Assembly: GCA_021773815.1 (NCBI GenBank)
Contig: JAJFJS010000133.1
Span: 1 to 55,097, forward strand
Reading direction: 5' to 3'
Length of the DNA stretch: 55,097 bases
DNA from: Gammaproteobacteria bacterium
GTDB lineage: Bacteria > Pseudomonadota > Gammaproteobacteria > Steroidobacterales > GCA-2729495
Of the stretch, positions 1 to 9,300 are shown one piece after another. Numbering within the stretch: position 1 is the first letter of the stretch; each line of letters opens with the position of its first letter. Below the pieces are notes generated by a model. That model did not search any database, was not told the DNA's origin, and worked only from the letters and a program-made list of their open reading frames with translations. A program made the position numbers and the translations under genes.

Positions 1-2
1 TC

Positions 3-344
3 ATGGCATCAAGATCGAGAAGTTCACGTCGCCGATGGAGCGATACCTTTAAGAAGCGCGTTGTCGCCGAAGCGAGCCGACCGGGTGTGACGGTGGCACA
101 GATTGCCCATCGCTACGATCTTGATGCGGGACGGATATCGAACTGGAAGAAGAAGTTCAGTTCCGGCGGGATTCTGGTGCCGGTGGAAGTCACAACGGAT
201 GATGACCACTTCCCGATGTTAGCCGACCGGTCGCCGTCCTGCATCGAGATTGACCTACCTTGCGGCACGAGAGTGCGGTGTCATGCCGACGCAAACACCG
301 AACTGGTCTCTGACATCATTGCCGCTGTACGATCGAAGCGATGA
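3..344 (+). CDS. tnpA: IS66 TnpA (Orf1) accessory transposition protein
   Basis: A 113-residue protein with a helix-turn-helix of the transposase-8/IS3-like type in its first half ([13 protein letters not shown] followed by [22 protein letters not shown]). It is the small DNA-binding accessory protein of IS66 elements. Its stop overlaps the start of TnpB by four bases (ATGA), the translational coupling typical of this family. The C-terminal half carries the short acidic/Cys segment usual for IS66 TnpA. The ATG at position 3 gives a full-length family member, so the gene is probably complete although it touches the window edge. Confidence 0.85.
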   Translation: MASRSRSSRRRWSDTFKKRVVAEASRPGVTVAQIAHRYDLDAGRISNWKKKFSSGGILVPVEVTTDDDHFPMLADRSPSCIEIDLPCGTRVRCHADANTELVSDIIAAVRSKR

Positions 345-688
345 TCCCGGTTCCGGCACGCACGAAAGTTTGGATCGCGTCGGGCGTGACGGACATGCGC
401 AAGGGCTTCAACGGCCTCAGTATGCTGGCCCAGGACGCGTTGGAGCAAGATCCATTCTCAGGCCATCTGTTTGTCTTTCGCGGCCGACGCGGTGATCTGG
501 TGAAGATCATCTGGTGGGACGGCCAGGGCGCGTGTCTGTTTTCCAAACGATTGGAACGGGGTCGGTTCGTTTGGCCGTCGCCGGTCAAAGGCAAGGTCGC
601 GATCACCTCGGCCCAGTTGGCGATGTTGCTGGAGGGGATTGATTGGCGTGCGCCACTGCGTACGTGGCGTCCATTGAAGGCAGGATAG
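341..688 (+). CDS. tnpB: IS66 TnpB (Orf2-like) protein
   Basis: A 115-residue protein matching the IS66 Orf2 family: the early segment [18 protein letters not shown], then [21 protein letters not shown], then [14 protein letters not shown] are the landmark blocks. Biochemical role is not established for the family, but it is required with TnpA and TnpC for transposition of typical IS66 elements. The start overlaps the TnpA stop and the length is normal, so the gene looks intact. A gap of about 55 bases separates it from TnpC. Confidence 0.88.
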   Translation: MIPVPARTKVWIASGVTDMRKGFNGLSMLAQDALEQDPFSGHLFVFRGRRGDLVKIIWWDGQGACLFSKRLERGRFVWPSPVKGKVAITSAQLAMLLEGIDWRAPLRTWRPLKAG

Positions 689-744
689 CAACAGTCCTGT
701 TTGCTCTTTGACATTGTGGATTCATCTGGCGCAGCGAATAACGT

Positions 745-2292
745 ATGTGTTTAGGCATGACGATCGACACTGGCCATACGCACCGGAACAAAGCTGACCT
801 GCGACGGCTGCTGGATCAGCGCGATGCCGAGATTGCCAGACAATCAGCAGAGCTTCTGGCGCGTGATCTTCTGATTGAAAAACTCAAGCTGCAACTCGCC
901 AATCTGCGTCGGCAACGGTTCGGCACGAAGTCCGAGGCGTTGGACAAGATCATCGACCAACTTGAGCTGGCGCTTGTCGAAGCCGAAGCAGCGGCGGAAC
1001 AGCATGTCTGTGAACCACTGTCCGTTGAGGCCGACGCCAAAGGCCAGCCGACACGCAAGCCACTCCCCGATCACCTGCCACGCGAAGAGGTCATTCTCAG
1101 CCCTGGCGAGACGTGTCAGCAGTGCGGCGGCACATTGCGTGGACTTGGGCAAGATGTCTCGGAGACCCTCGAATATGTTCCCGGGCGGTTCAAGGTCGTC
1201 CGAACTGTGCGCCCTAAACTGTCATGCCGCTGCTGCGAGACCATTCATCAGGTTCCAGCGCCTGCAATGCCGATTGAACGTGGACGGCCTGGTCCAGGCC
1301 TGTTGGCGCATGTGCTGGTGAGCAAATATGCTGATCACCTGCCGCTGTATCGCCAGTCTCAAATTTATGCGCGTGAAGGCATGCAGCTTGAACGCTCAAC
1401 CCTTGCCGACTGGATCAGACAATCGGCAACACTTCTCGAACCTCTCGCAGATGCCATTGGTCGTCACGTCATGGCGGGGGCTGCCATCCACGCCGACGAT
1501 ACGCCGGTTAAAGTCCTTGCTCCGGGAACCGGCAAAACCAAGACCGGAAGGTTGTGGGTCTATCTCAGAGACGAGCGGGATTGGGCTGGCGATCATCATC
1601 CAGCAGCGTTTTACAAGTTCACACCAGATCGCAGGGGGCAGTGGCCACGAGATCACCTGAAAGACTTCACGGGTTGGCTTCATGCCGATGGCTATGCAGG
1701 CTTCGAGGAACTTTATCGGCGCGGAGACATAAAAGAGGTTGCCTGCCTTGCCCATATCAGGCGCAAGTTCTTTGACATCCATGTTGCACAGGGCTCAGGC
1801 ATTGCCAAAGAAGCCCTGGAACGGATTGCCGTGCTCTACAGAATAGAAGCCAGCATTCGTGGCAAGCCTCCCGACGAACGCAAATCCGTCAGGCAAGAAC
1901 AAGCGACACCGCTGATCGACGATCTGGAAATCTGGCTACATGCCCAGCTCACTCACATCTCGGGCAAGTCGGCCCTGGCTGGCGCAATCCGCTATGGCCT
2001 GACGCGGCTCAAACGACTGCGACCCTATCTCGACGACGGACGGTTGAGTATCGACAACAACGCCGCTGAACGCGGAATGAGAAGCATAGCTCTTGGACGC
2101 AAGAATTACCTCTTCATGGGCTCGGACAATGGCGGCAGATCGGCGGCGATTGCCTACACATTGATTGAAACCGCCAAGCTCAACGGTATCGATCCGCAAG
2201 CCTGGCTCACCGATGTCCTGGGCTGCATCGCCGACCACAAGATCAACAGGATCGACGAATTGCTCCCTTGGCGGTATGCTCAGAAAAGCTGA
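745..2292 (+). CDS. tnpC: IS66 TnpC, DDE transposase
   Basis: A 515-residue catalytic transposase. The N-terminus is a long leucine-rich coiled coil followed by the [11 protein letters not shown] block. A zinc-finger-like stretch with paired cysteines (CQQCGG, then CRCC) comes next, then the DDE domain. Candidate acidic residues are in [20 protein letters not shown] and [21 protein letters not shown]. The C-terminal block [19 protein letters not shown] is typical of IS66. Length is normal and no stop interrupts it. Translation may begin at 757 (MTIDTG), twelve bases inside, because the first ATG precedes four unconserved residues. Confidence 0.93.
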   Translation: MCLGMTIDTGHTHRNKADLRRLLDQRDAEIARQSAELLARDLLIEKLKLQLANLRRQRFGTKSEALDKIIDQLELALVEAEAAAEQHVCEPLSVEADAKGQPTRKPLPDHLPREEVILSPGETCQQCGGTLRGLGQDVSETLEYVPGRFKVVRTVRPKLSCRCCETIHQVPAPAMPIERGRPGPGLLAHVLVSKYADHLPLYRQSQIYAREGMQLERSTLADWIRQSATLLEPLADAIGRHVMAGAAIHADDTPVKVLAPGTGKTKTGRLWVYLRDERDWAGDHHPAAFYKFTPDRRGQWPRDHLKDFTGWLHADGYAGFEELYRRGDIKEVACLAHIRRKFFDIHVAQGSGIAKEALERIAVLYRIEASIRGKPPDERKSVRQEQATPLIDDLEIWLHAQLTHISGKSALAGAIRYGLTRLKRLRPYLDDGRLSIDNNAAERGMRSIALGRKNYLFMGSDNGGRSAAIAYTLIETAKLNGIDPQAWLTDVLGCIADHKINRIDELLPWRYAQKS

Positions 2293-2379
2293 GCAGATGC
2301 AGACGGCGGACGCTCACGGTCCACTTGCATAAAGGTACAAAACACGACATTGGAATAGCAGATTGTTTCTGCGCCATGT

Positions 2380-3180
2380 TTACGCACTAAGCAGTTGACG
2401 GAACGTTTCCATTGCTTTCAACTTGGCAGCATTGTTGGTAGGCACAAAAAAGAAATTGCTAGTTGCTCTCGTTTGAGCAACTAGGCCTTTTTCGTCAAAG
2501 CAAATGTAATTGGAGTCGTCAAAAAGAGACTTTACTTTCGGAAACGTTTCTGGGGCAACTTCAATATAGAAAATTGGCTGCACAGTGCCGATAACAATTT
2601 CTGCGCCGGAAAGTACAAGATATTCTGCTCCTTCCACGTCGATCTTGATAAAATCTGGCTTTGGCATGGTTTTTAAGAGACTGTCTAACCTGATCGACGG
2701 AACATATTGCTCTTCCCGAACACCTCCCATTTGGGATGATCCTGATGCAACTGACAGCGCGTTAGATGCCCGTCCACGTCCGGCGATTCGGAACTTTTGC
2801 ACCGTGTCTTCGTCTGCGATGGCAACTGGCACTATCCGGATATCTCGGTTGACATGAGATTGCAGCTGGGCTGTCCTTCGTAAGATGCCTGCGAGCCAAA
2901 TATCCGCCTCGATCGCGACCACTGTACCACTGTCGACAAGACTGGCCGCCGCGAAGGTGAAAACGCCTACGTTAGCACCAATGTCCCAAACGCAAGCACT
3001 CGGTTCAACAAAGCGTTCGGCGATCCGTATAAGATCGACATCGAATGCATCCTTTGACAGCTTCATGTATTTCAGTTGTGCGTCTGGACTGACGTACAAT
3101 TCGACCCGTTTACCGTTTACCGTTATGTGCCGGCGAAATACCCGACCGCGCATAAAAAGTTCTGCGATGCGACGCAACAT
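2380..3180 (-). CDS. FkbM-family SAM-dependent methyltransferase
   Basis: A 266-residue protein with a class I methyltransferase fold. The SAM-binding motif I is VWDIGANVGVFTF near residue 64, and the FkbM signature PDFIKIDVEGAEYLVL is in the second half. FkbM enzymes O-methylate sugars or polyketides; beside polysaccharide genes a sugar methyl ether on the polymer is the likely product (inference). The gene is separated from the rest of the cluster by about 850 bases of worn DNA and ends some 60 bases from the IS66 right end, so the insertion may have cut it from an operon that continued to the left. No truncation is visible. Confidence 0.85.
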   Translation of the reverse strand: MLRRIAELFMRGRVFRRHITVNGKRVELYVSPDAQLKYMKLSKDAFDVDLIRIAERFVEPSACVWDIGANVGVFTFAAASLVDSGTVVAIEADIWLAGILRRTAQLQSHVNRDIRIVPVAIADEDTVQKFRIAGRGRASNALSVASGSSQMGGVREEQYVPSIRLDSLLKTMPKPDFIKIDVEGAEYLVLSGAEIVIGTVQPIFYIEVAPETFPKVKSLFDDSNYICFDEKGLVAQTRATSNFFFVPTNNAAKLKAMETFRQLLSA

Positions 3181-3493
3181 TTTGATGGCTAACCTTCTAG
3201 ATTGAACGACAAAGTTATATCCAGTTTATAGACTTCGTCAGGATTGACGTGAGCATGTTCCGGTGATGTCAGCAGCCGGTACATCCGCGACTAGCAGTCG
3301 CATTTCCAGTCTGTGAAGCTTCCACAAGAGTGCCGCCCAACTATCGTAAGGACGCAGTCGGAATCCGGGCCCCAAAAATCGCCGCATTGTCTGCTGGTGG
3401 ATTTGGGAGGAAGCTAACGCCAGGAAAGCGTGGCGTTATCAGACGTTACGGTATTTCAAATGTCGCGTTTCGTACCTTTATGCAAGTGGACCC

Positions 3494-3548
3494 ATACCTG
3501 GTGTGATCAGAAAAAAGACACGTCGCAAACATTTAGTTCCCGCCAAGG
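3494..3548 (+). repeat. Direct repeat copy 1 (~55 bp)
   Basis: This segment recurs at 4651-4706 in the same orientation with about five differences and one single-base gap. The shared core runs from ATACCT through GTGTGATCAGAAA to GACACGTCGCAAACATTTA and on to CCAAGG. The two copies bracket the RfaH-like gene. Nothing identifies the repeat; remnants of one insertion-sequence end, or a small non-autonomous element, are the likeliest sources. Confidence 0.8.
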
Positions 3549-3588
3549 TGTCCGTCGTCACATAATTTGAGACAGATGGCGGTTTCTG

Positions 3589-3687
3589 TTGCCCGGCGCG
3601 ATTGCCCTTTAGAGTCTCTAAGCGATTGCCGGGCGGCGATCTAAGATCAGCCAGGCGCACCGCTGCATTGATCATATCGAGCTTGCG
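3589..3687 (-). pseudogene. Remnant of a HigB/RelE-type toxin gene
   Basis: In the minus frame this stretch encodes RKLDMINAAVRLADLR directly followed by SPPGNRLETLKGNRAGQ. That is very like the central block of HigB (RelE superfamily) ribosome-dependent mRNA interferases, where LNAA...DLR.PPGNRLE.LKGDR.GQ leads into the core strands. The downstream part, normally ending in the QWRICF strand, is replaced by unrelated sequence that runs into the 3494-3548 repeat. No HigA antitoxin gene follows. It is a dead toxin fragment, probably broken by the event that brought in the repeat. Confidence 0.65.
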
Positions 3688-4034
3688 GGCGGTAACTATC
3701 AACCCGAGCACCGCGTTGATTGTGTTACGAGCTGGAATCCACAATTAGACTCCGTGGATGCAGCCGACTTCGGCCAACCAATTTTCTGCCGCACGAAAGT
3801 GGAACGAGTTTCGCCTAAATCTTGAAAATCCTTCGCGTGCCGGTGTTCGCATGGGAGTCCCAATAATTGGGCCGCCTCTCGATATTAGCCCTTTCTACTG
3901 CTCAAATACTGATCATTTGAACCCCAGCTCTATTCACCACGTTACATTGCCTTACAAACAGTGATTATTTTTCTCTAGTTTTATTGTGCCCGCACAAGTA
4001 GTTATCGTTTTGAGTCAATAATGAGTTGGACATT
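3688..4034. other. Gene-free DNA upstream of the RfaH-like gene
   Basis: No convincing gene is seen. A perfect short inverted repeat, CCCAAT-A-ATTGGG, lies at 3859-3871. The last hundred bases before the antiterminator gene are AT-rich and could hold its promoter, but I cannot name clear -35 and -10 boxes. The neighbouring stretch 3181-3493, upstream of the FkbM gene, also shows no recognisable gene. Confidence 0.4.
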
Positions 4035-4559
4035 ATGCACAGTTATTCGTCGCCATCCGTTGGTGGTTGGCTTGCGGTCAATACGCATCCGCACCGCGAA
4101 AAAGAAGCAATCGAAAATCTCAAACGACAAGATTACGATGTGTATTGTCCGATGATGGTGAAGCGCATTCGCCACGCGCGCCGGGTGTCAGACGAGCAAC
4201 GCCCAATGTTTCCGTCTTATGTTTTCGTGGAGCACGCAACGGCAAAGCATCGCTGGCGGCCAATTCTGTCGACTTACGGTGTGCGTTCGGTTGTCCGCCA
4301 GGGCAACGACCCAGGACTCTTAAGTGGTCAACTTATCGCAGGATTGAAATCGCGCGAAGTCGGTGGCGTTATTGGCAAGCCTGCAAATCCGTATTCTGTC
4401 GGTCAAAAAGTGCTTCTTGAAGAAGGCCCATTCGCAGGCCTGATCGGCCAAATTGTCGAATTGCGTGAGAAAGACCGGATCATGCTGCTGTTGGACTTAC
4501 TCAAGCAACAGGTCAAGGTTCAGATCGATTCACGAAGCCAGAATATGACCGTGGTTTGA
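4035..4559 (+). CDS. RfaH/NusG-like transcription antitermination protein
   Basis: About 174 residues with the NusG architecture. An N-terminal NGN domain starts at GGWLAVNTHPHREKEAIENL and contains PMFPSYVFVEH. A linker follows, then a KOW domain with the YSVGQKVLLEEGPFAGLIG block. Specialised NusG paralogues of this kind (RfaH, LoaP and UpxY types) bind RNA polymerase and let it read through long polysaccharide operons; position beside nucleotide-sugar genes supports that role here. I prefer the ATG at 4035; an in-frame TTG at 4026 adds three residues and neither has a strong ribosome-binding site. It is transcribed away from the cluster and is flanked by the ~55-bp direct repeats, so it may have moved as a unit. 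Confidence 0.85.
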   Translation: MHSYSSPSVGGWLAVNTHPHREKEAIENLKRQDYDVYCPMMVKRIRHARRVSDEQRPMFPSYVFVEHATAKHRWRPILSTYGVRSVVRQGNDPGLLSGQLIAGLKSREVGGVIGKPANPYSVGQKVLLEEGPFAGLIGQIVELREKDRIMLLLDLLKQQVKVQIDSRSQNMTVV

Positions 4560-4650
4560 GGGTGATCCGGAGTTCCTATTGCGGCACGACGACGGTGTCT
4601 GTCTCGCCAGGCTAATTTGCGATCGACGCTGTCGAATTTCTATCGTGATC

Positions 4651-4706
4651 ATACCTAGTGTGATCAGAAATAAAGACACGTCGCAAACATTTACTTCCTG
4701 CCAAGG
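4651..4706 (+). repeat. Direct repeat copy 2 (~55 bp)
   Basis: Second copy of the repeat at 3494-3548, same orientation, 1.16 kb downstream. It lies between the convergent ends of the RfaH-like gene and gmd. The copy has one extra base in the A-rich run after TGATCAG. Confidence 0.8.
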
Positions 4707-4739
4707 GACGAGCTTGGAATCGCTAATGTAGAGCCGATT

Positions 4740-5879
4740 CTATGAAGCGGTCAGTTTTTGCTCCTCATTGTCCTTGAAAACGTGTGTGCGCAGAACGTCT
4801 TGAACAGCAGCATTGCCCCCCGTCTTTTCAAGTTCGGTTAGTCTCATGTCTGCGGCAACCATGTCAGCGACAAGTTCACGGAAGCTCGTGGTGTGTTGCC
4901 ATCCCAATTTTCGCCGCGCCTTGCTTGGGTCTCCGAGTAACAAGTCAACCTCTGTTGGGCGAAAATACACCGCATCAATTCGCACCAGAACGTCGCCCGT
5001 TTTTTGATCTTTGCCTACCTCGTCCACGCCCGACCCCGACCAGACAATATGTCGGCCGACCTGTTCAAATGCAAGTTCGACGAATTCACGAACCGAGTGA
5101 GTTTCGCCTGTTGCCAAGACATAATCGTCTGGTTCGTCTTGTTGCAGGATACGCCACATACCCTCAACGTAGTCCTTGGCATGACCCCAGTCGCGCTTTG
5201 CATCGATGTTGCCGAGATAAAGACAGTTCTGCAGTCCATGTTCTATTTGGCAAACCGCTCGCGTGATTTTGCGTGTGACAAATGTCTCGCCACGAACGGG
5301 GCTCTCGTGATTGAAGAGGATGCCGTTTGAGGCATGAATTCCATAAGCTTCACGGTAGTTGACCGTGATCCAGTAAGCATAAATCTTTGCCGCAGCATAA
5401 GGCGACCGTGGGTAAAATGGTGTTGTCTCTTTTTGTGGTGTTTCGAGGACTTTTCCATACAGCTCTGATGTCGAGGCTTGGTAAAAGCGTGTGTTTGGCA
5501 TCTCGAGAATACGCAGAGCTTCAAGAAATCTAAGCGTCCCGAGTGCATCCGAGTTTGCCGTATACTCAGGTGTTTCAAAGCTCACCTGAACGTGACTTTG
5601 CGCCGCCAAATTATAGATCTCATCAGGTTGGATTTTTTTGACAAGCCTTATGAGATTTGTCGCGTCGGTCAGGTCGCCGTAATGCATAAAGAACGACGTG
5701 TCGTCCTGATGTGGGTCGACATACAAGTCGTCGACACGTGCTGTGTTGAACGAAGAAGATCGTCTCTTGATGCCGTGAACCTCGTAGCCCTTATTGAGCA
5801 GCAGTCGTGCGAGGTAAGAACCGTCTTGCCCTGTTATCCCGGAAACCAATGCAGTTTTCTTAGACACCGTTTTCTCCAA
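4740..5879 (-). CDS. gmd: GDP-mannose 4,6-dehydratase
   Basis: A 379-residue short-chain dehydrogenase/reductase of extended type. The NAD(P)-binding motif GITGQDG is at residues 14-20, the family block [15 protein letters not shown] follows, and the catalytic residues are in STSELYG (near 136-142) and YxxxK (Y161, K165). It converts GDP-mannose to GDP-4-keto-6-deoxymannose, the precursor of fucose, rhamnose, perosamine and related sugars. No reductase, epimerase or aminotransferase to finish the pathway is present in the window. Transcribed leftward with ugd about 100 bases upstream. Length and motifs are normal, so the enzyme should be active. Confidence 0.95.
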   Translation of the reverse strand: MEKTVSKKTALVSGITGQDGSYLARLLLNKGYEVHGIKRRSSSFNTARVDDLYVDPHQDDTSFFMHYGDLTDATNLIRLVKKIQPDEIYNLAAQSHVQVSFETPEYTANSDALGTLRFLEALRILEMPNTRFYQASTSELYGKVLETPQKETTPFYPRSPYAAAKIYAYWITVNYREAYGIHASNGILFNHESPVRGETFVTRKITRAVCQIEHGLQNCLYLGNIDAKRDWGHAKDYVEGMWRILQQDEPDDYVLATGETHSVREFVELAFEQVGRHIVWSGSGVDEVGKDQKTGDVLVRIDAVYFRPTEVDLLLGDPSKARRKLGWQHTTSFRELVADMVAADMRLTELEKTGGNAAVQDVLRTHVFKDNEEQKLTAS

Positions 5880-5977
5880 CGAATAATTTTAATAGTGTTT
5901 TGTAGAGTTGTTCAATGCTGAATTGTGCTGTGATGAAGCGACAAGTCGATAGGTGCTGTTTTTGTAATTGCAGACAA

Positions 5978-7339
5978 TTATCCTGCGATTTTTTCTAAGT
6001 TGTTTTGCCGAGCGTTGAACTCATAGAGTTTTTTGTTTGGACGTCCGATGGCGTGATAAACAAATCCGGCTTCTTCTGCGTCTTCGGGAGCAAATACATT
6101 ACGCAAGTCGACGAGAATGTTGCCACGCATGCGTTTCTTGAGTTCGGTTAGGGAGAGTGCGCGAAATTCGTTCCACTCTGTGAGTATGACCAGTGCGTCG
6201 GCTTCGTCGGCAACTTCGAGGGCATTCTCACACCATTCAACGCCGCTTAACTCGCTTTCACCGTGGCGCCGTCCTTGCGGATCGAACACGCGAACGCGTG
6301 CCCCATTGTGGGCGAGTATCGGTAGTATCGTCAGGCTTGGAGCTTCCCGTACGTCGTCGGTGTTTGGTTTAAACGTTACACCTAACACGCCAACAGTTTT
6401 CCCCTCAGCGTTGCCGCCAAGCGCATAGCGTATCCGTTGTTCCATCCCAAGCTTGCGTTCGTCGTTGATGTGTTGGACCGTCTCAATTAATGTCAAAGGT
6501 GAGCGATGCTCGCGTGCTGTACGAATAATGGCAGCGACATCTTTGGGGAAACACGATCCGCCATAACCCGGCCCGGGGTGTAGAAATTTTTCACCGATGC
6601 GCCGGTCGCGACCAATAGCTGTTGCAACTTCCTGTACGTCAGCGCCAACCTGTTCCGATAGATCGGCAATCTCGTTGATAAAGCTGATTTTCATTGCGAG
6701 GAATGCGTTGGCTGCGTACTTGGCCAGCTCCGCGGATTCTCTTGATGTGAACAGAACCGGGGCATCACGTAATGACAGCGGCTTATAAAGTCGTGCCATG
6801 AGCTCCTTGGCGCGGTCGTCATCACATCCGACCAACACGCGGTCTGGATGCATGAAGTCAGCAATTGCAGAGCCCTCGCGAAGAAACTCGGGGTTAGAGC
6901 AGACCGAAAAATCAGCATCTGGGCGCAACTCTTTGAGGCTGCGCTCGACGCGTCGTCCCGTACCGACAGGAACCGTCGATTTGGTCGTGATGACCGTGAA
7001 CCCGTTGAGGTGCGGAGCAAGTTCAGCAACGGCGTCGAAGATGTAGCTTAGATCAGCGTGACCATCGCCGCGACGCATCGGCGTCCCGACAGCAAGGAAT
7101 ACGACATCAGAGTTGGCAACGGCAGACGCAAGGTTGCTATCGAACGCAAGCCGTCCCATGCGCACATTGCGCTCTACAAGATCATCTAGGCCCGGCTCGT
7201 AGATAGGTATCGTTCCATTCTGCAAGTCCGTTACGCGATCAAGATCTTTGTCGATGCAGGTGACATCCCAACCGAATTCCGCGAAACAGGCTGCCGAAAC
7301 CAGACCGACGTAACCGGCACCAATAATACAAATTTTCAC
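5978..7339 (-). CDS. ugd: UDP-glucose 6-dehydrogenase
   Basis: A 453-residue NAD-dependent nucleotide-sugar dehydrogenase. The N-terminus has the Rossmann motif GAGYVG, then TTKSTVPVGTGRR, and the catalytic cysteine C263 in GYGGSCFPKD. The third domain carries GVTFKPNTDDVREAPS. It oxidises UDP-glucose to UDP-glucuronate for acidic polysaccharides. GDP-mannose dehydrogenase is the alternative, but the overall pattern fits the UDP-glucose enzyme better. It lies in a leftward run with a GT4 gene upstream and gmd downstream. A 12-bp palindrome at 7388-7399 sits about 50 bases upstream of its start. Confidence 0.93.
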   Translation of the reverse strand: MKICIIGAGYVGLVSAACFAEFGWDVTCIDKDLDRVTDLQNGTIPIYEPGLDDLVERNVRMGRLAFDSNLASAVANSDVVFLAVGTPMRRGDGHADLSYIFDAVAELAPHLNGFTVITTKSTVPVGTGRRVERSLKELRPDADFSVCSNPEFLREGSAIADFMHPDRVLVGCDDDRAKELMARLYKPLSLRDAPVLFTSRESAELAKYAANAFLAMKISFINEIADLSEQVGADVQEVATAIGRDRRIGEKFLHPGPGYGGSCFPKDVAAIIRTAREHRSPLTLIETVQHINDERKLGMEQRIRYALGGNAEGKTVGVLGVTFKPNTDDVREAPSLTILPILAHNGARVRVFDPQGRRHGESELSGVEWCENALEVADEADALVILTEWNEFRALSLTELKKRMRGNILVDLRNVFAPEDAEEAGFVYHAIGRPNKKLYEFNARQNNLEKIAG

Positions 7340-7387
7340 TGTTGGACTCCAAGTTCAAGCATAGAGAAAAGTGGTTGGTTTGTTTAA

Positions 7388-7399
7388 CGTCCGCGGACG
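7388..7399. promoter_or_regulatory. 12-bp palindrome upstream of ugd
   Basis: CGTCCGCGGACG is a perfect palindrome in the 133-base gap between the GT4 gene and ugd. It could be a regulator site or a weak stem; no matching regulator can be named. Confidence 0.25.
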
Positions 7400-7472
7400 A
7401 GTTGACACACAAGGTGCAGAACTCATGACGCCGATTGACAACTAATCGGGCGATTGACGTGGGGCAAGAAGG

Positions 7473-8846
7473 TCAGACTTGACCTGAAACCTTTGTTAAA
7501 ACGTCTTCCCATGCTGCAAGTGCAATAGGGAAATCGAATTCACCCTCAAATAGCGCGCGTGCGCGTGCGCCTTGCGCATGACGCAGCTGCGGGTCGCTCG
7601 CAAGCATAAGAATTTTTTCTGCAAGGCCTTCACTATCGCCTGGCTCTACAGCAAAACCGGTGTCACTTCGTTTTAGGACGCGCGCGATTTCCCCGTCGGG
7701 GTCGCCAATGAAGATTGCAGGGCGACCGGCCGCGGCAATTCCGTAATATTTACTTGGAACAATCAGCCCTTCGAGCTCGGGTCGAAGAGATATCAGATGA
7801 ACGTCGGGAACTGAAAGGCTAGCGGCCAGATTTTCGCGCGGCTGGTAAGGCTTGAAGGTGACGCTGGAAAAACGTCTATGTTTGACTTCTTGCTTTAGTC
7901 GATCCATTTGCGCACCGCCGCCGATGAATAACCAGCGGATGTCATCGTGCTCTGAAATCTCGCTAGCCAACTGTTGGTGCTGGTCCGTTGCAGTTGCTGT
8001 CGGTTCAGATGCAGCGCGTGGATTGGAAAGATTATCGCGCTCAAGCTGTTCGACGGCACCGACCATTGTTTCGAATTCGTGCGCACGACCGAGGTTGCCA
8101 GAGTACCCGACGACAAAGGTGCCCGTTTTCAGCTCCCAGTCTTCGCGCAAACGGTTTTGTGAAGACTCGATCGGTCGAATGAGGTCACCATCAATCCAAT
8201 TGTTTATTATCCGGATGCGCTGGGATGAAACTCCGTTCCTCTGAACGTGTTCAGCCATACGGTCGCCTAGCACGACATTAGATTCTGCTGTTTCAAGTGA
8301 TCGATTTCGAAAGTTGCGTGCGATAGCAAATGCATGTTTTACGAACGGTCCCTTGCCAACGTCCAAAGCCGTCGCGACTTCCGGAAAAACGTCCTGCATC
8401 CAATTCACCAACCTAGCACCGCGCAACCAAGCGATTGGACTTGCGACAACGGAGAGCATCGGCGGGTCAGTTTTTGCAACGACCACATCGCCACGTCTTG
8501 CGTGTTGGAAAAGTGCAAATGTAATGTTGATGTAAAATGTCAGGTAATCGAGCGCTCGCCCGATCAGATTGCCTCTGCCAAACCGAGATGTAGAAATCCT
8601 CACGATAGAAACACCGTTGATGGCTTGTCGGGGCGGTAAGCGTGCGGTCACATCGTCATATAGTAGTCGAGACGTGATGACTTGCACGCTGTGCCCGCGT
8701 TCAGCGAGCGCAAACGCAAGATCGGAAAGCATCTGGCTCGTCGCCGAATGATCCGGGTAGAAGAAACGATTTACGAAAATGATTTTGATTTTGTCTAAGG
8801 AGCTTTTAGCGGTGACAAGCGTACCAGGCGGACTTGGTGCTGGCAC
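7473..8846 (-). CDS. Glycosyltransferase family 4, WbuB/WcaI-like
   Basis: A 457-residue GT-B glycosyltransferase. The N-terminal half opens with IIFVNRFFYPDHSATSQML and includes NWMQDVFPEVA. The C-terminal half has VVGYSGNLGRAHEF and then LEGLIVPSKYYGIAAAGRP with IFIGDPDGEIAR. These blocks are characteristic of WbuB-like enzymes, which transfer a sugar (L-FucNAc in the type case) to a lipid-linked intermediate on the cytoplasmic face. The actual sugar here is unknown. The start used is a GTG with no obvious ribosome-binding site, so the true start may be inside. It is the first gene of the leftward GT4-ugd-gmd group. Confidence 0.88.
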   Translation of the reverse strand: MPAPSPPGTLVTAKSSLDKIKIIFVNRFFYPDHSATSQMLSDLAFALAERGHSVQVITSRLLYDDVTARLPPRQAINGVSIVRISTSRFGRGNLIGRALDYLTFYINITFALFQHARRGDVVVAKTDPPMLSVVASPIAWLRGARLVNWMQDVFPEVATALDVGKGPFVKHAFAIARNFRNRSLETAESNVVLGDRMAEHVQRNGVSSQRIRIINNWIDGDLIRPIESSQNRLREDWELKTGTFVVGYSGNLGRAHEFETMVGAVEQLERDNLSNPRAASEPTATATDQHQQLASEISEHDDIRWLFIGGGAQMDRLKQEVKHRRFSSVTFKPYQPRENLAASLSVPDVHLISLRPELEGLIVPSKYYGIAAAGRPAIFIGDPDGEIARVLKRSDTGFAVEPGDSEGLAEKILMLASDPQLRHAQGARARALFEGEFDFPIALAAWEDVLTKVSGQV

Positions 8847-9034
8847 TAACTACAATGTTTTTGGAATGCTGTTTGCGGACCTAGTAAGCCAATTGGCATC
8901 ACCGCTACTATAGGTAGGGTATTTGCCAGTGAGTCCTGCAAATATTTTATTTAGGTTGAGTAACTCGTGAATTGCGGAGAATTTTGTGGCTTGCACGGCA
9001 AGAGGTTTTATCGAGCTTGCTCGATAATTTTGAA

Positions 9035-9108
9035 GCGCTCACGGTGCTGAACGGCGCCATTGCGCCTGCACCCTCCGCGGGGGCGGCGCTCGCGCCGGGT
9101 CGCGTTGC
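9035..9108 (+). repeat. GC-rich interspersed repeat, copy 1
   Basis: A roughly 70-bp GC-rich block opening with GCTCACGG and containing CCCTCCGCGGGGGCGGCGC then CGCGCCGGG. The complement of 23818-23905 carries the same blocks in the same order. The two copies are in opposite orientation and lie on either side of the 9.3-23.6 kb segment. The rest of the gap between 8847 and 9300 shows no gene; open frames there are on both strands and look like nothing known. Confidence 0.6.
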
Positions 9109-9300
9109 TCCCGGAAACGCTTGCTCTAAACACCTCTTGGCAGGCACCAGAGTGGGTCGCGAGGCATGTGTTAACCAAATTGGGTTCGTTTCGCAAAACG
9201 GCATCATGCTGTGTCGTCGGCAGAATTAACCACGTTTCTTAACCATGGCATGCTGGCGACTGACGCGCCCTGCCCTGCAAACTGAGACAAGCGTTCCCGC

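Larger units (their letters stand above)
1..2317 (+). mobile_element. IS66-family insertion sequence, left end outside window
   Basis: Three consecutive plus-strand genes (TnpA, TnpB, TnpC) in the usual IS66 order fill this segment. Just after the TnpC stop, bases 2301-2317 read AGACGGCGGACGCTCAC; its complement starts GTGAGCGTCCGCCGTC, which resembles the usual IS66 terminal inverted repeat (GTAAGCG...). I take 2317 as the right end. The left inverted repeat should lie just before base 1 and is not visible, so the target duplication cannot be checked. All three reading frames are open, so the element may still be active. Confidence 0.85.

Noticed and set aside
3758-3964. 68-codon plus-strand frame before the RfaH-like gene
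   Set aside because: Low-complexity composition, no start signal and no family resemblance.
8947-9242. Open frames of 60-86 codons on both strands in the gap before the DUF218 remnant
   Set aside because: They overlap one another across the GC-rich repeat, have Ala/Pro/Arg-rich composition from the repeat itself and match no family.
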